From: OAS926 sp035503715
GTDB taxonomy: Bacteria > Pseudomonadota > Alphaproteobacteria > Rhizobiales > Rhizobiaceae
Direction of reading: 5' to 3'
NCBI GenBank assembly: GCA_035503715.1
Contig: DATJTE010000203.1
Coordinates: 6,863-70,862 of the forward strand
Length of the DNA stretch: 64,000 bases
Of the stretch, positions 15,904-25,451 are shown piece after piece. The notes under the pieces are model-generated. The model had not been told where the DNA came from and made no database searches. It saw only the letters and a list, made by a program, of their open reading frames with translations. The translations under genes and the position numbers were made by a program. Each line of letters starts with the position of its first letter. Position 1 is the stretch's first letter.

Positions 15904-17403
15904 TTAAGACGCGGGGGCGTCCTGGCCGGGACCGGCCTCGATGCCATATTCTTTCAACTTCCGGTAGAGTGTGGAACGCCCGATCCCCAGCCGCCGCGCC
16001 ACTTCGCTCATTTGCCCGTCGTAGTGGGCGATTGCGAGCTTGATCATCTCAACCTCGAGATCGGCCAGCGATCGCACGTTTCCGCGGTCGTCCAATGCCT
16101 TCAGCAGGCCGAAATGACCGCCGGGCGGCACCGGGTCGGGCTGTGCCGGCACGCGGATTGGAACGACCGGTTTTTCGGATTTTGCAGCGCCGACCGATTC
16201 GACCGTCTGGATGGAAATGCCTTCGACCTGGGCGCGAATCTGCGGGAAATCGTCAGCGACCAGCGTATCGCCTTCGCACAGGACGGAGGCGCGGAAGACG
16301 GCATTTTCCAACTGCCGGACATTGCCCGGCCAGTCATAGGCCTGGAGCATGGCGACCGCCGACGGCGCGACGGCGCGCACCTTCGATTTCTGCGGCACGA
16401 TGCGCGCCATGAAATGATCGACGAGGTAGGGAATATCCTCGCGCCGGTCTCGCAGCGGCGGCACGAAGATCGGGAACACGTTGAGGCGGTAGAACAGATC
16501 CTCGCGGAACTTGCCGTCACGCACACGCTGCAACAGGTCACGGTGGGTGGCTGAGATCAGGCGGATATCGACCTTGATCGTCGAGCGCGCGCCGACCGGA
16601 TCGACCTCGCCATCCTGCACCGCGCGCAGGAGCTTCACCTGCACGTCGAGCGGCAGGTCGCCGATCTCGTCCAGGAACAGCGTGCCGCCATGCGCTTCGA
16701 CAAACTTGCCGGTATGCTTTTCGGTGGCGCCGGTGAACGACCCCTTCTCGTGACCGAACAGGATGCTTTCGACGAGATTGTCGGGGATCGCACCGCAATT
16801 GACGGTGACGAACGATTTGGAACGGCGCTCGCCGGAACCCTGAATGGCGCGGGCGACAAGCTCCTTGCCGACACCCGACTCGCCCTCGATCAGGATCGGG
16901 ATGTTCGACGCGGCAGCCTTCTGGCCAAGCCGCACGACACGTTCCATCGCCGCACTTTGGGTGATCAGATCCTTGAAGGTGAGTGTGCCGGCAGCACTTT
17001 TCCGGCCGCGGCGGGGTGCTTCCTCCATCGCGCCGACCTTGAGCGCATTGGCGATCGCCACATTGATCTTTTCCGGCGATGCCGGCTTCACCAGGAAATC
17101 GAAGGCGCCCGCCCGCATGGCGGTGACCACGGTATCGATGCCGCCCTGTGCCGTCTGCACGACGACGGGAATATCGATGCCGCGCTCGCCCATCTGGCGC
17201 AGCACGCCGAGGCCGTCGAGGCCGGGCATGGCAAGGTCAAGGACGATGACCGAAACGTCGCCGCCACGCGGCCCCTCAAGCACGCCAAGTGCGGCCTCGC
17301 CGCCATCGGCAACGAGGGTTTCGTGGCCCGACTTCGATACGGCGGCGTCGAGAAGGCGACGCTGCACGGGATCGTCGTCGACAAGAAGGATCGGTCCGGC
17401 CAT
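15904..17403 (-). CDS. Sigma-54-dependent response regulator (NtrC type), orphan
   Basis: A 499-residue activator with three domains: receiver (residues 4-120, phospho-acceptor Asp56 in VIVLDLAMPG, acidic pocket LVDDDP), AAA+ domain with Walker A GESGVGK (174-180) and Walker B TLFLDE (241-246), and a C-terminal Fis-type HTH (SEVARRLGIGRSTLYRKLKEYG). The sigma-54 contact loop reads GSFTGA at 221-226 rather than the usual GAFTGA. A linker of about 60 residues rich in Pro and Val joins AAA+ to HTH. No histidine kinase is adjacent, so its signal is unknown. It is followed on the minus strand by the DUF882 gene 200 bases away. Confidence 0.9.
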   Translation of the reverse strand: MAGPILLVDDDPVQRRLLDAAVSKSGHETLVADGGEAALGVLEGPRGGDVSVIVLDLAMPGLDGLGVLRQMGERGIDIPVVVQTAQGGIDTVVTAMRAGAFDFLVKPASPEKINVAIANALKVGAMEEAPRRGRKSAAGTLTFKDLITQSAAMERVVRLGQKAAASNIPILIEGESGVGKELVARAIQGSGERRSKSFVTVNCGAIPDNLVESILFGHEKGSFTGATEKHTGKFVEAHGGTLFLDEIGDLPLDVQVKLLRAVQDGEVDPVGARSTIKVDIRLISATHRDLLQRVRDGKFREDLFYRLNVFPIFVPPLRDRREDIPYLVDHFMARIVPQKSKVRAVAPSAVAMLQAYDWPGNVRQLENAVFRASVLCEGDTLVADDFPQIRAQVEGISIQTVESVGAAKSEKPVVPIRVPAQPDPVPPGGHFGLLKALDDRGNVRSLADLEVEMIKLAIAHYDGQMSEVARRLGIGRSTLYRKLKEYGIEAGPGQDAPAS

Positions 17404-17544
17404 GGCTCCTGGCGAAAAATTGCGGCGTTGATGGGCGCGATCTGGACCATCCTGGCACAGGGTTCTAAATAAGCTCTCAAGAAAGCCGGTGAAAGAAAGC
17501 CCACTCCGGTTAACTTTTCCTCAGCCATCTCGAAGGTGACCCGG

Positions 17545-19374
17545 ATGCCCGCTTCCAAGCACTCGAAGGCACGCGCCGCCGCGCCAAACGCCGCCCGGCT
17601 TGGCGATCTGCCGGAATGGGACCTTTCCGATCTCTATGCGACCATGGACGCGCCGGAACTGAAGCGCGACATGGAGAAAACGGCGAAAGATGCGCTCACG
17701 TTCGAGAATCGCTGGAAGGGCAAGCTCGCCGACGAAGCTGGCAAGGGGGACAAGGGCCAGCTTGGCGTGGCACTGAAGGCGTATGAGGCGCTGGAGGAGC
17801 TGATCGGCAAGGTGGCCTCGTATGCCTCGCTGATCTATGCGGGCAACACGTCCGACCCGAAGCGGGCCAAGCTCTATGGCGACATCCAGGAGAAGATGAC
17901 GGATGCCAGTTCGCACCTGCTGTTCTTCCCGCTGGAGCTGAACCTCGTCGATGACGCGTTGATCGCTTCCGCGCTCGACGCAGACAAGGCGTTCGGCCAC
18001 TACCGGCCCTGGGTGCTCGATCTCAGGAAGGACAAGCCGTATCAGCTCGAGGACCGGGTCGAGCAGCTCTTCCATGAAAAATCGATCACCGGCCGCGCCG
18101 CCTGGAACCGGCTCTTCGACGAAACGATGACCGATCTGCGTTTCGAGGTCGGCGGCAAGGAGCTGACGCTCGAACCGACGATCAACATGCTGCAGGACCC
18201 TGCCGAGCGCGTGCGCCACGAGGCGTCGGATGCGCTGGCAAAGACCTTCCGCGAAAACCTGCGCACCTTCACGCTGATCACCAACACGCTGGCCAAGGAC
18301 AAGGAAATCTCCGACCGCTGGCGCGGCTTTGAGGACATCGCCGACTCGCGCCACCTGGCGAACCGGGTCGAACGCAGCGTGGTCGACGCGCTGTCGGCAG
18401 CCGTAACGGAAGCCTATCCGCGCCTCTCGCACCGCTATTACGCGATGAAGGCGAAATGGCTCGGCATGGAGACGATGAGCCATTGGGACCGCAACGCGCC
18501 GCTGCCCGAGACGCCGCAGGCGACGATCGGCTGGGACGAGGCGAAGAACACGGTGCTCTCCGCCTATCATCAGTTCTCGCCGGATATGGCCGAGATAGCG
18601 CGCGGCTTTTTCGACAAGCGCTGGATCGACGCGCCGGTGCGGCCCGGCAAGGCGCCGGGCGCGTTTGCGCATCCGACGGTGCCGTCGGCGCATCCCTTCG
18701 TGCTCTTGAACTACATGGGCAAGCCGCGCGACGTGATGACACTCGCGCATGAGCTCGGCCACGGCGTGCATCAGGTGCTTGCCGCCGACCAGGGCGCGCT
18801 GATGGCCTCGACGCCGCTGACGCTCGCCGAGACAGCCTCGGTGTTCGGCGAGATGCTGACATTCCGTTCGCTGCTCGACAGGACCACCGACCGGCGCGAG
18901 CGCAAGGCGATGCTGGCCCAAAAGGTCGAGGACATGATCAACACCGTGGTGCGGCAGATCGCGTTTTACCAGATGGAGCGCAAGATCCACACGGAGCGGC
19001 GCAAGGGCGAACTGACATCCGACAAGATCGGCCAGTTCTGGCTGGAGGTGCAGGCCGAAAGCCTCGGGCCAGCGATCCGGCTGAAGGAAGGTTACGAGGT
19101 CTTCTGGGCCTACATCCCGCACTTCATCCATTCGCCCTTCTATGTCTACGCCTATGCCTTCGGCGACTGCCTGGTGAACTCGCTCTACGCGGTCTATCAG
19201 AATGCCGAGCGCGGCTTTCAGGAGAAGTATTTCACCATGCTGCGCGCCGGCGGCACGAAGCATCACTCAGAGCTGCTGAAACCGTTCGGCCTCGACGCGA
19301 CAGATCCGGCGTTCTGGCAGATCGGACTTGCGGTGATCAGCTCGATGATCGACGAACTGGAAACGTTGCAATAG
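17545..19374 (+). CDS. pepF: Oligoendopeptidase F (M3 family)
   Basis: Cytoplasmic zinc metallopeptidase degrading short peptides. The HExxH zinc motif is HELGH in TLAHELGHGVHQVL, with the downstream third ligand Glu in LAETASVFGEM. The length (609 residues) and the ends SKHSKARAAAPN...GLAVISSMIDELE are normal for the rhizobial group. The ATG at 17545 is chosen; a GTG three codons upstream at 17536 is also possible since the ribosome site (GAAGG) overlaps it. Next gene, pabB, starts 34 bases after the stop. Confidence 0.92.
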   Translation: MPASKHSKARAAAPNAARLGDLPEWDLSDLYATMDAPELKRDMEKTAKDALTFENRWKGKLADEAGKGDKGQLGVALKAYEALEELIGKVASYASLIYAGNTSDPKRAKLYGDIQEKMTDASSHLLFFPLELNLVDDALIASALDADKAFGHYRPWVLDLRKDKPYQLEDRVEQLFHEKSITGRAAWNRLFDETMTDLRFEVGGKELTLEPTINMLQDPAERVRHEASDALAKTFRENLRTFTLITNTLAKDKEISDRWRGFEDIADSRHLANRVERSVVDALSAAVTEAYPRLSHRYYAMKAKWLGMETMSHWDRNAPLPETPQATIGWDEAKNTVLSAYHQFSPDMAEIARGFFDKRWIDAPVRPGKAPGAFAHPTVPSAHPFVLLNYMGKPRDVMTLAHELGHGVHQVLAADQGALMASTPLTLAETASVFGEMLTFRSLLDRTTDRRERKAMLAQKVEDMINTVVRQIAFYQMERKIHTERRKGELTSDKIGQFWLEVQAESLGPAIRLKEGYEVFWAYIPHFIHSPFYVYAYAFGDCLVNSLYAVYQNAERGFQEKYFTMLRAGGTKHHSELLKPFGLDATDPAFWQIGLAVISSMIDELETLQ

Positions 19375-19408
19375 CCTTTCCAGGCCGGCCACACGCCACG
19401 CCAAGACC

Positions 19409-20563
19409 ATGCTCGATCAGTCCCAACCCTTCGTGCTTTTCCGCGACGACGTCGCGGGTGAAACGCTGCTGTTCGAGCAGCCGTCGAAGATCATTGCGCC
19501 GACCGAGCCGGCCGATTTTTTCGCCGCGCTCGGCGCGTTGGAGCGGGCCAAGGCCGACGGAAAATGGCTGGCCGGGTATTTCTCCTACGAAGCGGGTTAC
19601 CTGTTCGAGCCGAAGCTCGCACCGCTGATGCCGAAAGAGCGGCGTGTGCCGCTGATGGTGTTCGGTATTTTCGACGGACCATCGGAAAGGCGCGTCGAGC
19701 TTGACGCCGCGCGTCCGACCAACGGGCCGATCTTCGACGCACGCGCGACGTGGACGATTGACGACTACAGGAAGCACTTCGATCCGGTTCACGAACATCT
19801 GCGCCGTGGCGACAATTACCAGACCAATCTGACGTTCCCTATCCACGCGCAGTGGACAGGCGACCCGCTGTCCGCGTTCGCCGCGCTGATCGGGCGTCAG
19901 CCGGTGAAGTACGGCGCGCTGGTTTCGCTTGAGGGACCGAAAATCCTGTCGCGCTCGCCAGAGCTTTTTTTCGATCTTGGCGACGACGGCTGGATCGAGA
20001 CACGCCCGATGAAAGGCACGGTCCGGCGCGGCGCGACAAAGACCGAAGATGAAAAGAAAAAGCGCTTCCTGCGCAACGATCCGAAAAACCAGGCGGAAAA
20101 CCGCATGATCGTCGACCTGCTGCGCAATGACATTTCGCGCATCAGCGAGGTCGGCACGCTGCACGTGCCGGAGCTCTTCAAGGTGGAGACTTACCCAACA
20201 CTGCACACGATGGTGAGCACGATCCGCGCGAAGGCGCTGCCGGGCCTGTCGATCGCCGACATTTTCGCGGCCCTTTTTCCCTGCGGCTCGATCACCGGCG
20301 CGCCAAAGATCAGGTCAATGGAGATCATCCATGCTCAAGAGGAAACGGCGCGCGGCGCCTATTGCGGCGCGATCGGCTGGGCAGCCCCTGGCGGACGCAT
20401 GCGCTTCAACGTGGCAATCCGGACGATCACGCTCTTCCCGGAAGGCGAAGCGGTCTACAATGTCGGCGGCGGGGTCGTATTCGATTCAGACGCGGAGTCG
20501 GAGTATCAGGAATGCCTTCTGAAGGCGAGGTTCGCGACGGGGACAGTCCCGAGTACGAACTGA
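19409..20563 (+). CDS. pabB: Aminodeoxychorismate synthase component I
   Basis: Converts chorismate plus ammonia to 4-amino-4-deoxychorismate for p-aminobenzoate and folate synthesis. The 384-residue chorismate-binding protein shows YQTNLTFP, SRSPELFF, ETRPMKGTVRRG, the helix AENRMIVDLLRND and the PCGSITGAPKIRSMEII motif that forms the chorismate/Mg site. The glutaminase partner pabA is not in the window. Its 3' end overlaps the start of the pabC-like gene by 52 bases, so the two steps of p-aminobenzoate synthesis are translated together. In some bacteria these two are fused; here they are separate frames. Confidence 0.92.
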   Translation: MLDQSQPFVLFRDDVAGETLLFEQPSKIIAPTEPADFFAALGALERAKADGKWLAGYFSYEAGYLFEPKLAPLMPKERRVPLMVFGIFDGPSERRVELDAARPTNGPIFDARATWTIDDYRKHFDPVHEHLRRGDNYQTNLTFPIHAQWTGDPLSAFAALIGRQPVKYGALVSLEGPKILSRSPELFFDLGDDGWIETRPMKGTVRRGATKTEDEKKKRFLRNDPKNQAENRMIVDLLRNDISRISEVGTLHVPELFKVETYPTLHTMVSTIRAKALPGLSIADIFAALFPCGSITGAPKIRSMEIIHAQEETARGAYCGAIGWAAPGGRMRFNVAIRTITLFPEGEAVYNVGGGVVFDSDAESEYQECLLKARFATGTVPSTN

Positions 20564-21171
20564 TCGAAACGATGCGCTGGGAGCCGGGCGAAGGATTCGT
20601 CCGGATGGACCAGCATCTGGCGCGACTATACGCGTCGGCCGCGACGCTTGGCTTTCGCGCCGATCCCGAACAGACCGGCGAGGCGTTGCGGGACGCGGTT
20701 GGCGAGCGGGTGCCGCTGCGTGTGCGCCTCACCCTCGCCTTGGATGGGCAGGCGAAAGCGACAACACAGCCGTTCGACCCAGTCCCGCAAGGGGCGGTGT
20801 GGAGCCTCAGTATTGCCAACACGCGCATCGACGCCAACGACCCGCTGCTGCGGCACAAGACATCGCGGCGTGAAGTCTACGATGCGGCGCGCGCGGAGTT
20901 CCCTCGTGATGCCGCGGACGAGGTGATCCTGCTCAACCAGCGCGGCGAGGTCTGCGAGGGAACGATCACCACGCTCTTCATCGACATCGGCGAACCCGTG
21001 CTGGTCACGCCCGCGTTGCAGTGCGGTCTGCTCGCCGGTGTGCTGCGGGGATCGCTGCTTAATCAGGTGACGGCACGCGAAGCCGTGCTGACCGAGGCCG
21101 ATCTCAGATCGGCGCGCACGCTCTATGTCGGCAATTCCCTGCGCGGCTTGATCAAAGCTACGCTCGCGTGA
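20512..21171 (+). CDS. pabC: Class IV aminotransferase, probable aminodeoxychorismate lyase
   Basis: A 219-residue PLP enzyme expected to release pyruvate from aminodeoxychorismate, giving p-aminobenzoate. The PLP lysine is in LLRHKTSRREVYD, and DEVILLNQRGEVCEGTITTLF carries the conserved Glu. The N-terminus FELIETM-like (YELIETMRWEPGEGF) fixes the start at ATG 20512, which lies inside pabB; a longer frame upstream is only the shadow of pabB. The gene context with pabB supports the lyase role over D-amino-acid or branched-chain aminotransferase activity. Shorter than E. coli PabC by about 50 residues, as in other rhizobial versions. Confidence 0.85.
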   Translation: MPSEGEVRDGDSPEYELIETMRWEPGEGFVRMDQHLARLYASAATLGFRADPEQTGEALRDAVGERVPLRVRLTLALDGQAKATTQPFDPVPQGAVWSLSIANTRIDANDPLLRHKTSRREVYDAARAEFPRDAADEVILLNQRGEVCEGTITTLFIDIGEPVLVTPALQCGLLAGVLRGSLLNQVTAREAVLTEADLRSARTLYVGNSLRGLIKATLA

Positions 21172-21213
21172 CGCATTGCAAGGGCGGCTGACGCGCGATA
21201 CGCCATCACCAAT

Positions 21214-22137
21214 ATGGACCACCTCCCGACCCACACACCCTACGACGGCTCATCCTCACCCTTCACGATCGGGCTAAAGCCGCTCGACCTGAAGGACTGG
21301 ATCGAGGTGGATCACACCTTCGACGACCAGATGCGTGAGAAGCGGCAGCTCTACGAGGAACGGCCGGACGATGTATTCGTCGAGGAGCCAGGCAGCGAGG
21401 ATGCGCAGCGCGAGGTGCTCGGCCTCGTGCAGAAGCACGTCGCCGAACATTTCCCCGAACGCTACGAGCAGCAATGCAAGGGCATGCTGATCTCCGGCCA
21501 TCCGGCGGTGACGACGGCGGCGATGCGTTCGATGCCGGCGCTGAAAGCAGCCTCGCTGCTCGTGCAGGAAGACCTGATCCTGATGCGCAAAGGCGAAGAC
21601 GGCTGGCGGCTGGTCGCAGGATCGCTCTGCTTCCCCTCGTCGTGGTCGCTGCGCGAAAAATTCGGCAAGCCGCTGTCGCAGATCCACGACCCGGTGCCGG
21701 CCTTCGGACCCGGCACGCGCAACGCCGGACTGATCGACCGCATGTTCGACAATCTGCAGATCGAGCGGCCGGTGCAGCGCTGGAACTGGTCGCTGCAGGC
21801 GAGCCCGGCGCTCTATTATCCCTTGTCGGCAGTGCAGCGGATCGACCGCGCAACGCGCCGCCCGTCGAAATTCACCGATGCCGAGATCGCCGCGCAGGTC
21901 TTCATGCGGGTCGAGCGGCAGACGCTGCGCAAGCTGCCGGCCTCACGCGATATTCTGTTCACGATCCGGATCTACATCGATCCGCTGACGGCGTTGACCC
22001 GGCACCCCGACCGGAGTGCAATCGCAAAAAGCTTCGCGGGGCAATTGATGGCGATGGAAGATGCTCAGCTCGACTATAAGGGCCTGACGGCCGACCGCGA
22101 CCGGCTCGTCGAAGCGCTGAAAGCGATCGCGGCGTAA
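21214..22137 (+). CDS. DUF3445, haem-dependent oxidative N-demethylase-like protein
   Basis: A 307-residue protein of the DUF3445 family, named for a haem-binding amine N-demethylase subunit. The sequence starts with PFTIGLKPLDLKDWIEVD and contains EDLILMRKGEDGWRLVAGSLCFPSSWSLREKFGKPLSQIHDPVP, which is split over residues 114-155 and typical of the family; RNAGLIDRMFDNLQIERPVQRWNW follows. No signal peptide. It starts 42 bases after the pabC-like stop and converges with the L,D-transpeptidase gene at 22147. The natural substrate in this organism is unknown. Confidence 0.85.
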   Translation: MDHLPTHTPYDGSSSPFTIGLKPLDLKDWIEVDHTFDDQMREKRQLYEERPDDVFVEEPGSEDAQREVLGLVQKHVAEHFPERYEQQCKGMLISGHPAVTTAAMRSMPALKAASLLVQEDLILMRKGEDGWRLVAGSLCFPSSWSLREKFGKPLSQIHDPVPAFGPGTRNAGLIDRMFDNLQIERPVQRWNWSLQASPALYYPLSAVQRIDRATRRPSKFTDAEIAAQVFMRVERQTLRKLPASRDILFTIRIYIDPLTALTRHPDRSAIAKSFAGQLMAMEDAQLDYKGLTADRDRLVEALKAIAA

Positions 22138-22146
22138 CCGGCGCGC

Positions 22147-23577
22147 TTATGCGTCGCCGAGACGCACTTCGCCGCTGCCGCTGTTGTTCCTGCTCTTGTT
22201 CTTGCTTGCGGCCATGCTCTTGCCGCCGCCCGGCACGACGACCAGTTGCTTGACCTTGCCCGCTTTGAACGCCCGCAGGAACTTGTCGTAGTCCTTGAAG
22301 GCGACGCAGCCATGCGACTCGGCGCGACCGCCGCGTAGCAGGTAGCTGTGGGTCAGGAAGCCGTCTCGGCCATGCTTGTTCCTGCCATCGACCGGCAGCA
22401 TGCGAATGGCTTCCACGCCGTGGAACCGCTTCTCGCGCATCCGGAGATTGTACGTATGCGGCGGCGTCGGGCCACGCATCTTCACATGCACGTATTTCGG
22501 ATTGTCAGCCATGCGGCCGATGCCCGAGTGCGCTTCCAGAACCGTCCCGTCAGGCATGTAAACGCGCGCCGCGCTGATGTCATAGACGGCAACGCCATTG
22601 CCGGCTTTGGGCGAGCGGCCGAAGGAGAAACCTTCCTTCTTCGTCACATCGTCCGGCTTTGCGAAGGCGACTTTCGTCCCCTCGGAATCATCCTTCTTCT
22701 TATTCCTGCCGAACAACGTCCGCGTCGTCTCGTCGACGTCGGGACGTGCCACGGCTACCGCCTCAGGCTTAGCCGGTGCGGCCTCCTCGGGTTCCGGCTT
22801 CTTGGCCGTGTATTTCGGCCGTGCGGAAGGCAGCGCCATATCATCCGGCAGAACGGTATATTCGGACGCTTCCGGTTCAAGCGCCGGCAGCGCCGCGGCA
22901 GGATCGAGCGAGGCCACGACCGTCTCGCCGTGATTGCCGGCCATGGCTGATACGGCAGCGATCGCACCACTCTCCGTTTTCGGAGACGGGTCGGCGAAAG
23001 CAAGCATGCCAGGCGCGGACTCTGCCGCCGGCACAAGCGACGCCAGACGGGCCGCCTTCGCATTGGATGGATCGATGCGGGCGACCTTGACGCCACCCGC
23101 TTTCGTGCGATCGTGTTTGGCGATCGAGGCGACTGCCGCCTGCTTGAACGCCAGCGCCATGTCTTCACGCGACAGAGCAGCGTTTTTCACGACACGGTCG
23201 AAAGGATCGTCCGACACAGGTTCGGAAGCGGCCAGCGTCTTCGGCGTCTCGAAGCGCTCGAACCAGCTTGCGCCGAATTTCGACCGCGCCGGCAGAATTG
23301 CCGCAGAGGCAGCGATGAAACTGTGGCTTGCAATCGCGCCGTCACGTTGCAGCGACGGCTTGAGCGAAGCGATCCTGCTTTCGGGCGATGCGTGCTTTTG
23401 CTGAATGTGCTCCAGCCGGGCAACCTTGCCCGACGATGTGGCAACGCCGGATACGGCGATGCCGATCGCGCCCACAACGACGGCTGCAAGATAGACACTG
23501 ATCCAGCGTTTGCCGGTTTTCGTGATGATCGGAGTGCGCGCACGGCGTGGCGCGCGAGGTCGAGGCGATTTACTCAC
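22147..23577 (-). CDS. DUF2778 L,D-transpeptidase-like envelope protein
   Basis: A 476-residue protein: basic N-terminus, one TM helix (residues 29-49), a long Ala/Pro/Ser-rich periplasmic stalk, and a C-terminal DUF2778 domain (about 320-455) with the catalytic signature SHGC in GGRAESHGCVAF and an upstream His in FLTHSYLLRGG. Such domains belong to the YkuD-like fold and cross-link or trim peptidoglycan; Tlde1-type toxins share it, but the TM anchor and chromosomal context favour a housekeeping role. The last 25 residues are Lys/Asn/Ser-rich. It is divergent from homospermidine synthase across a 336-base region. Confidence 0.85.
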   Translation of the reverse strand: MSKSPRPRAPRRARTPIITKTGKRWISVYLAAVVVGAIGIAVSGVATSSGKVARLEHIQQKHASPESRIASLKPSLQRDGAIASHSFIAASAAILPARSKFGASWFERFETPKTLAASEPVSDDPFDRVVKNAALSREDMALAFKQAAVASIAKHDRTKAGGVKVARIDPSNAKAARLASLVPAAESAPGMLAFADPSPKTESGAIAAVSAMAGNHGETVVASLDPAAALPALEPEASEYTVLPDDMALPSARPKYTAKKPEPEEAAPAKPEAVAVARPDVDETTRTLFGRNKKKDDSEGTKVAFAKPDDVTKKEGFSFGRSPKAGNGVAVYDISAARVYMPDGTVLEAHSGIGRMADNPKYVHVKMRGPTPPHTYNLRMREKRFHGVEAIRMLPVDGRNKHGRDGFLTHSYLLRGGRAESHGCVAFKDYDKFLRAFKAGKVKQLVVVPGGGKSMAASKNKSRNNSGSGEVRLGDA

Positions 23578-23913
23578 AACGCGTACTCAACTGATGAAAC
23601 AACTTGTCCCCAGCACGCCGCGAGAGCGTGCGTACCACTGTCTCCTGCACTCTGTTGCCAGTGTGCAATCGGCTTCATCATCGAAGATGAATCATTAAGG
23701 TTAATGATCCCCTTCCCCTCTCAAACCAGGCACAGCTCCCACTGCGCCCTTCTCGCCACCCCTCATCGCCGAAACGATAAAACCAAGCCGGGCAGCAGCG
23801 ACAATTCCGCTGGAATCCCTTGCTCCAGCCCCCTTTATTGTGACGGGGAATTGTGATTAAGCGCCACAAAGCGGCCTTTTTGGGGCCGGTTTCCTTTAGG
23901 AGATTTGAGCAAA
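23578..23913. other. Divergent intergenic region with strong palindrome
   Basis: Non-coding region between the DUF2778 gene (minus) and homospermidine synthase (plus). It holds an 8-bp inverted repeat ATCATTAA-GG-TTAATGAT at 23691-23708 and, just upstream, TTCATC-N6-GATGAA at 23674-23691. A ribosome site AGGAGAT at 23898 serves the synthase. No credible small coding gene is seen. The palindromes are candidate operators for either gene. Confidence 0.6.
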
Positions 23914-25359
23914 ATGGCGAATGAATCCTGGCCCTTACACGGCGAAATCACTGGTCCGATCGTGATGATCGGCTTCGGGTCGATCGGCCGCGGAACACTG
24001 CCGCTGATCGAACGCCATTTTAAATTCGACAAATCGCGGATGGTGGTGATCGACCCGCGCGACACCGACAAAAAACTGCTCGACGAGCGCGGCATCAGCT
24101 TCGTCCAGGAGGCCGTCACCAAGAAGAATTACAAGAAATTGCTGACTCCGCTCCTCACCAATGGCGGCGGTCAGGGCTTCTGCGTCAACCTCTCCGTCGA
24201 CACCTCCTCGCTCGAGCTGATGAAGCTCTGCCGCAAGCTCGGCGTGCTCTATGTCGACACGGTCGTGGAGCCGTGGCTCGGCTTCTACTTCGATACGAAA
24301 GCCGACAACTCCACGCGCACCAACTACGCGCTGCGCGAGACGGTCCGGCAGGAAATAGAAAAGCACCCGGGCGGCACGACGGCCGTCTCCTGCTGCGGCG
24401 CCAATCCCGGCATGGTGTCGTGGCTGGTGAAGCGGGCGCTGGTCAACCTCGCCAACGATCTGAAGATCAAGTTCAAGGAACCGGCCCAGAACGATCGCGA
24501 CGGCTGGGCGAAGCTCATGCAAAAGGCCGGCGTCAAGGGCATCCACATCGCCGAGCGCGACACGCAGCGCACCAAGAAGCCGAAGCCGCGGAACGTCTTC
24601 TGGAACACCTGGTCGGTGGAGGGATTCATCTCGGAAGGATTGCAGCCGGCCGAGCTCGGCTGGGGCACGCACGAGAAGTGGATGCCGAAGAACGCCAAGA
24701 CGTACAAGCACGGCTCGAAGGCGGCGATCTACCTCGAACAGCCGGGCGCTAACACGCGGGTGCGCACATGGTGCCCGACACCCGGCCCGCAATACGGCTT
24801 CCTGGTGACCCACAACGAGGCCATCTCGATCGCCGACTTCTTCACGGTGCGGAGCAAGAAGGGCAAGGTCGAGTACCGTCCGACCTGCCACTACGCCTAC
24901 CATCCCTGCAACGACGCCGTGCTTTCGCTGCACGAGATGTTCGGCGCGGCCGGCAAGGCGCAGGAGACCCATCACGTGCTGGACGAGAACGAACTCGTCG
25001 ATGGCATCGATGAACTCGGCGTGCTGCTCTACGGCCACAAGAAGAACGCCTATTGGTACGGCTCGCAGCTTTCACTCGAAGAGGCGCGCAAGCTCGCGCC
25101 CTATCAGAACGCGACGGGCCTGCAGGTGACGTCCGCGGTGCTCGCCGGCATGGTCTGGGCGCTGGAGAATCCCAACGCCGGCATCGTCGAGGCCGACGAG
25201 ATGGACTACCGGCGCTGCCTCGAAGTGCAATTGCCTTACCTCGGTCCGGTGAAGGGCTACTATACCGACTGGACGCCACTCGAAGGACGGCCGGGCCTCT
25301 TCCCGGAAGATCTCGACAAAAAAGACCCGTGGCAATTTAGGAACATTCTGGTCCGCTGA
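23914..25359 (+). CDS. hss: Homospermidine synthase
   Basis: NAD-dependent enzyme that makes sym-homospermidine from putrescine (or putrescine and spermidine), the main long polyamine of many rhizobia. The 481-residue protein begins with the Rossmann motif MIGFGSIGRG (residues 18-27) and shows the family segments CVNLSVDTSSLELM, CCGANPGMVSWLVKRAL, RPTCHYAYHPCNDAVLSLHE and the C-terminal YCTDWTPLEGR-like YTDWTPLEGRPG. The ATG at 23914 is chosen for its AGGAGAT site; a TTG three codons earlier is less likely. A hairpin follows at 25393. Confidence 0.95.
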   Translation: MANESWPLHGEITGPIVMIGFGSIGRGTLPLIERHFKFDKSRMVVIDPRDTDKKLLDERGISFVQEAVTKKNYKKLLTPLLTNGGGQGFCVNLSVDTSSLELMKLCRKLGVLYVDTVVEPWLGFYFDTKADNSTRTNYALRETVRQEIEKHPGGTTAVSCCGANPGMVSWLVKRALVNLANDLKIKFKEPAQNDRDGWAKLMQKAGVKGIHIAERDTQRTKKPKPRNVFWNTWSVEGFISEGLQPAELGWGTHEKWMPKNAKTYKHGSKAAIYLEQPGANTRVRTWCPTPGPQYGFLVTHNEAISIADFFTVRSKKGKVEYRPTCHYAYHPCNDAVLSLHEMFGAAGKAQETHHVLDENELVDGIDELGVLLYGHKKNAYWYGSQLSLEEARKLAPYQNATGLQVTSAVLAGMVWALENPNAGIVEADEMDYRRCLEVQLPYLGPVKGYYTDWTPLEGRPGLFPEDLDKKDPWQFRNILVR

Positions 25360-25392
25360 GCGTCTTGATGCTTAGGCGGCTGCCGTCTCGCC

Positions 25393-25423
25393 TTGCTTTC
25401 GCCCGCAAATCGGGCGAAAGCAA
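25393..25423 (+). terminator. Strong hairpin after homospermidine synthase
   Basis: A perfect 13-bp stem, TTGCTTTCGCCCG/CGGGCGAAAGCAA with loop CAAAT, 33 bases past the hss stop and 28 bases before the lipoprotein start. There is no T-run, so it may end hss transcripts only partly or act in the lipoprotein leader. Confidence 0.55.
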
Positions 25424-25451
25424 AAGTATGAGCAGACCAGAGGGGATTGGG

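Noticed and set aside
19409..21171. pabB-pabC as a single fused or frameshifted gene
   Set aside because: Both frames are complete with their own start and stop and overlap by 52 bases, a normal coupled arrangement.
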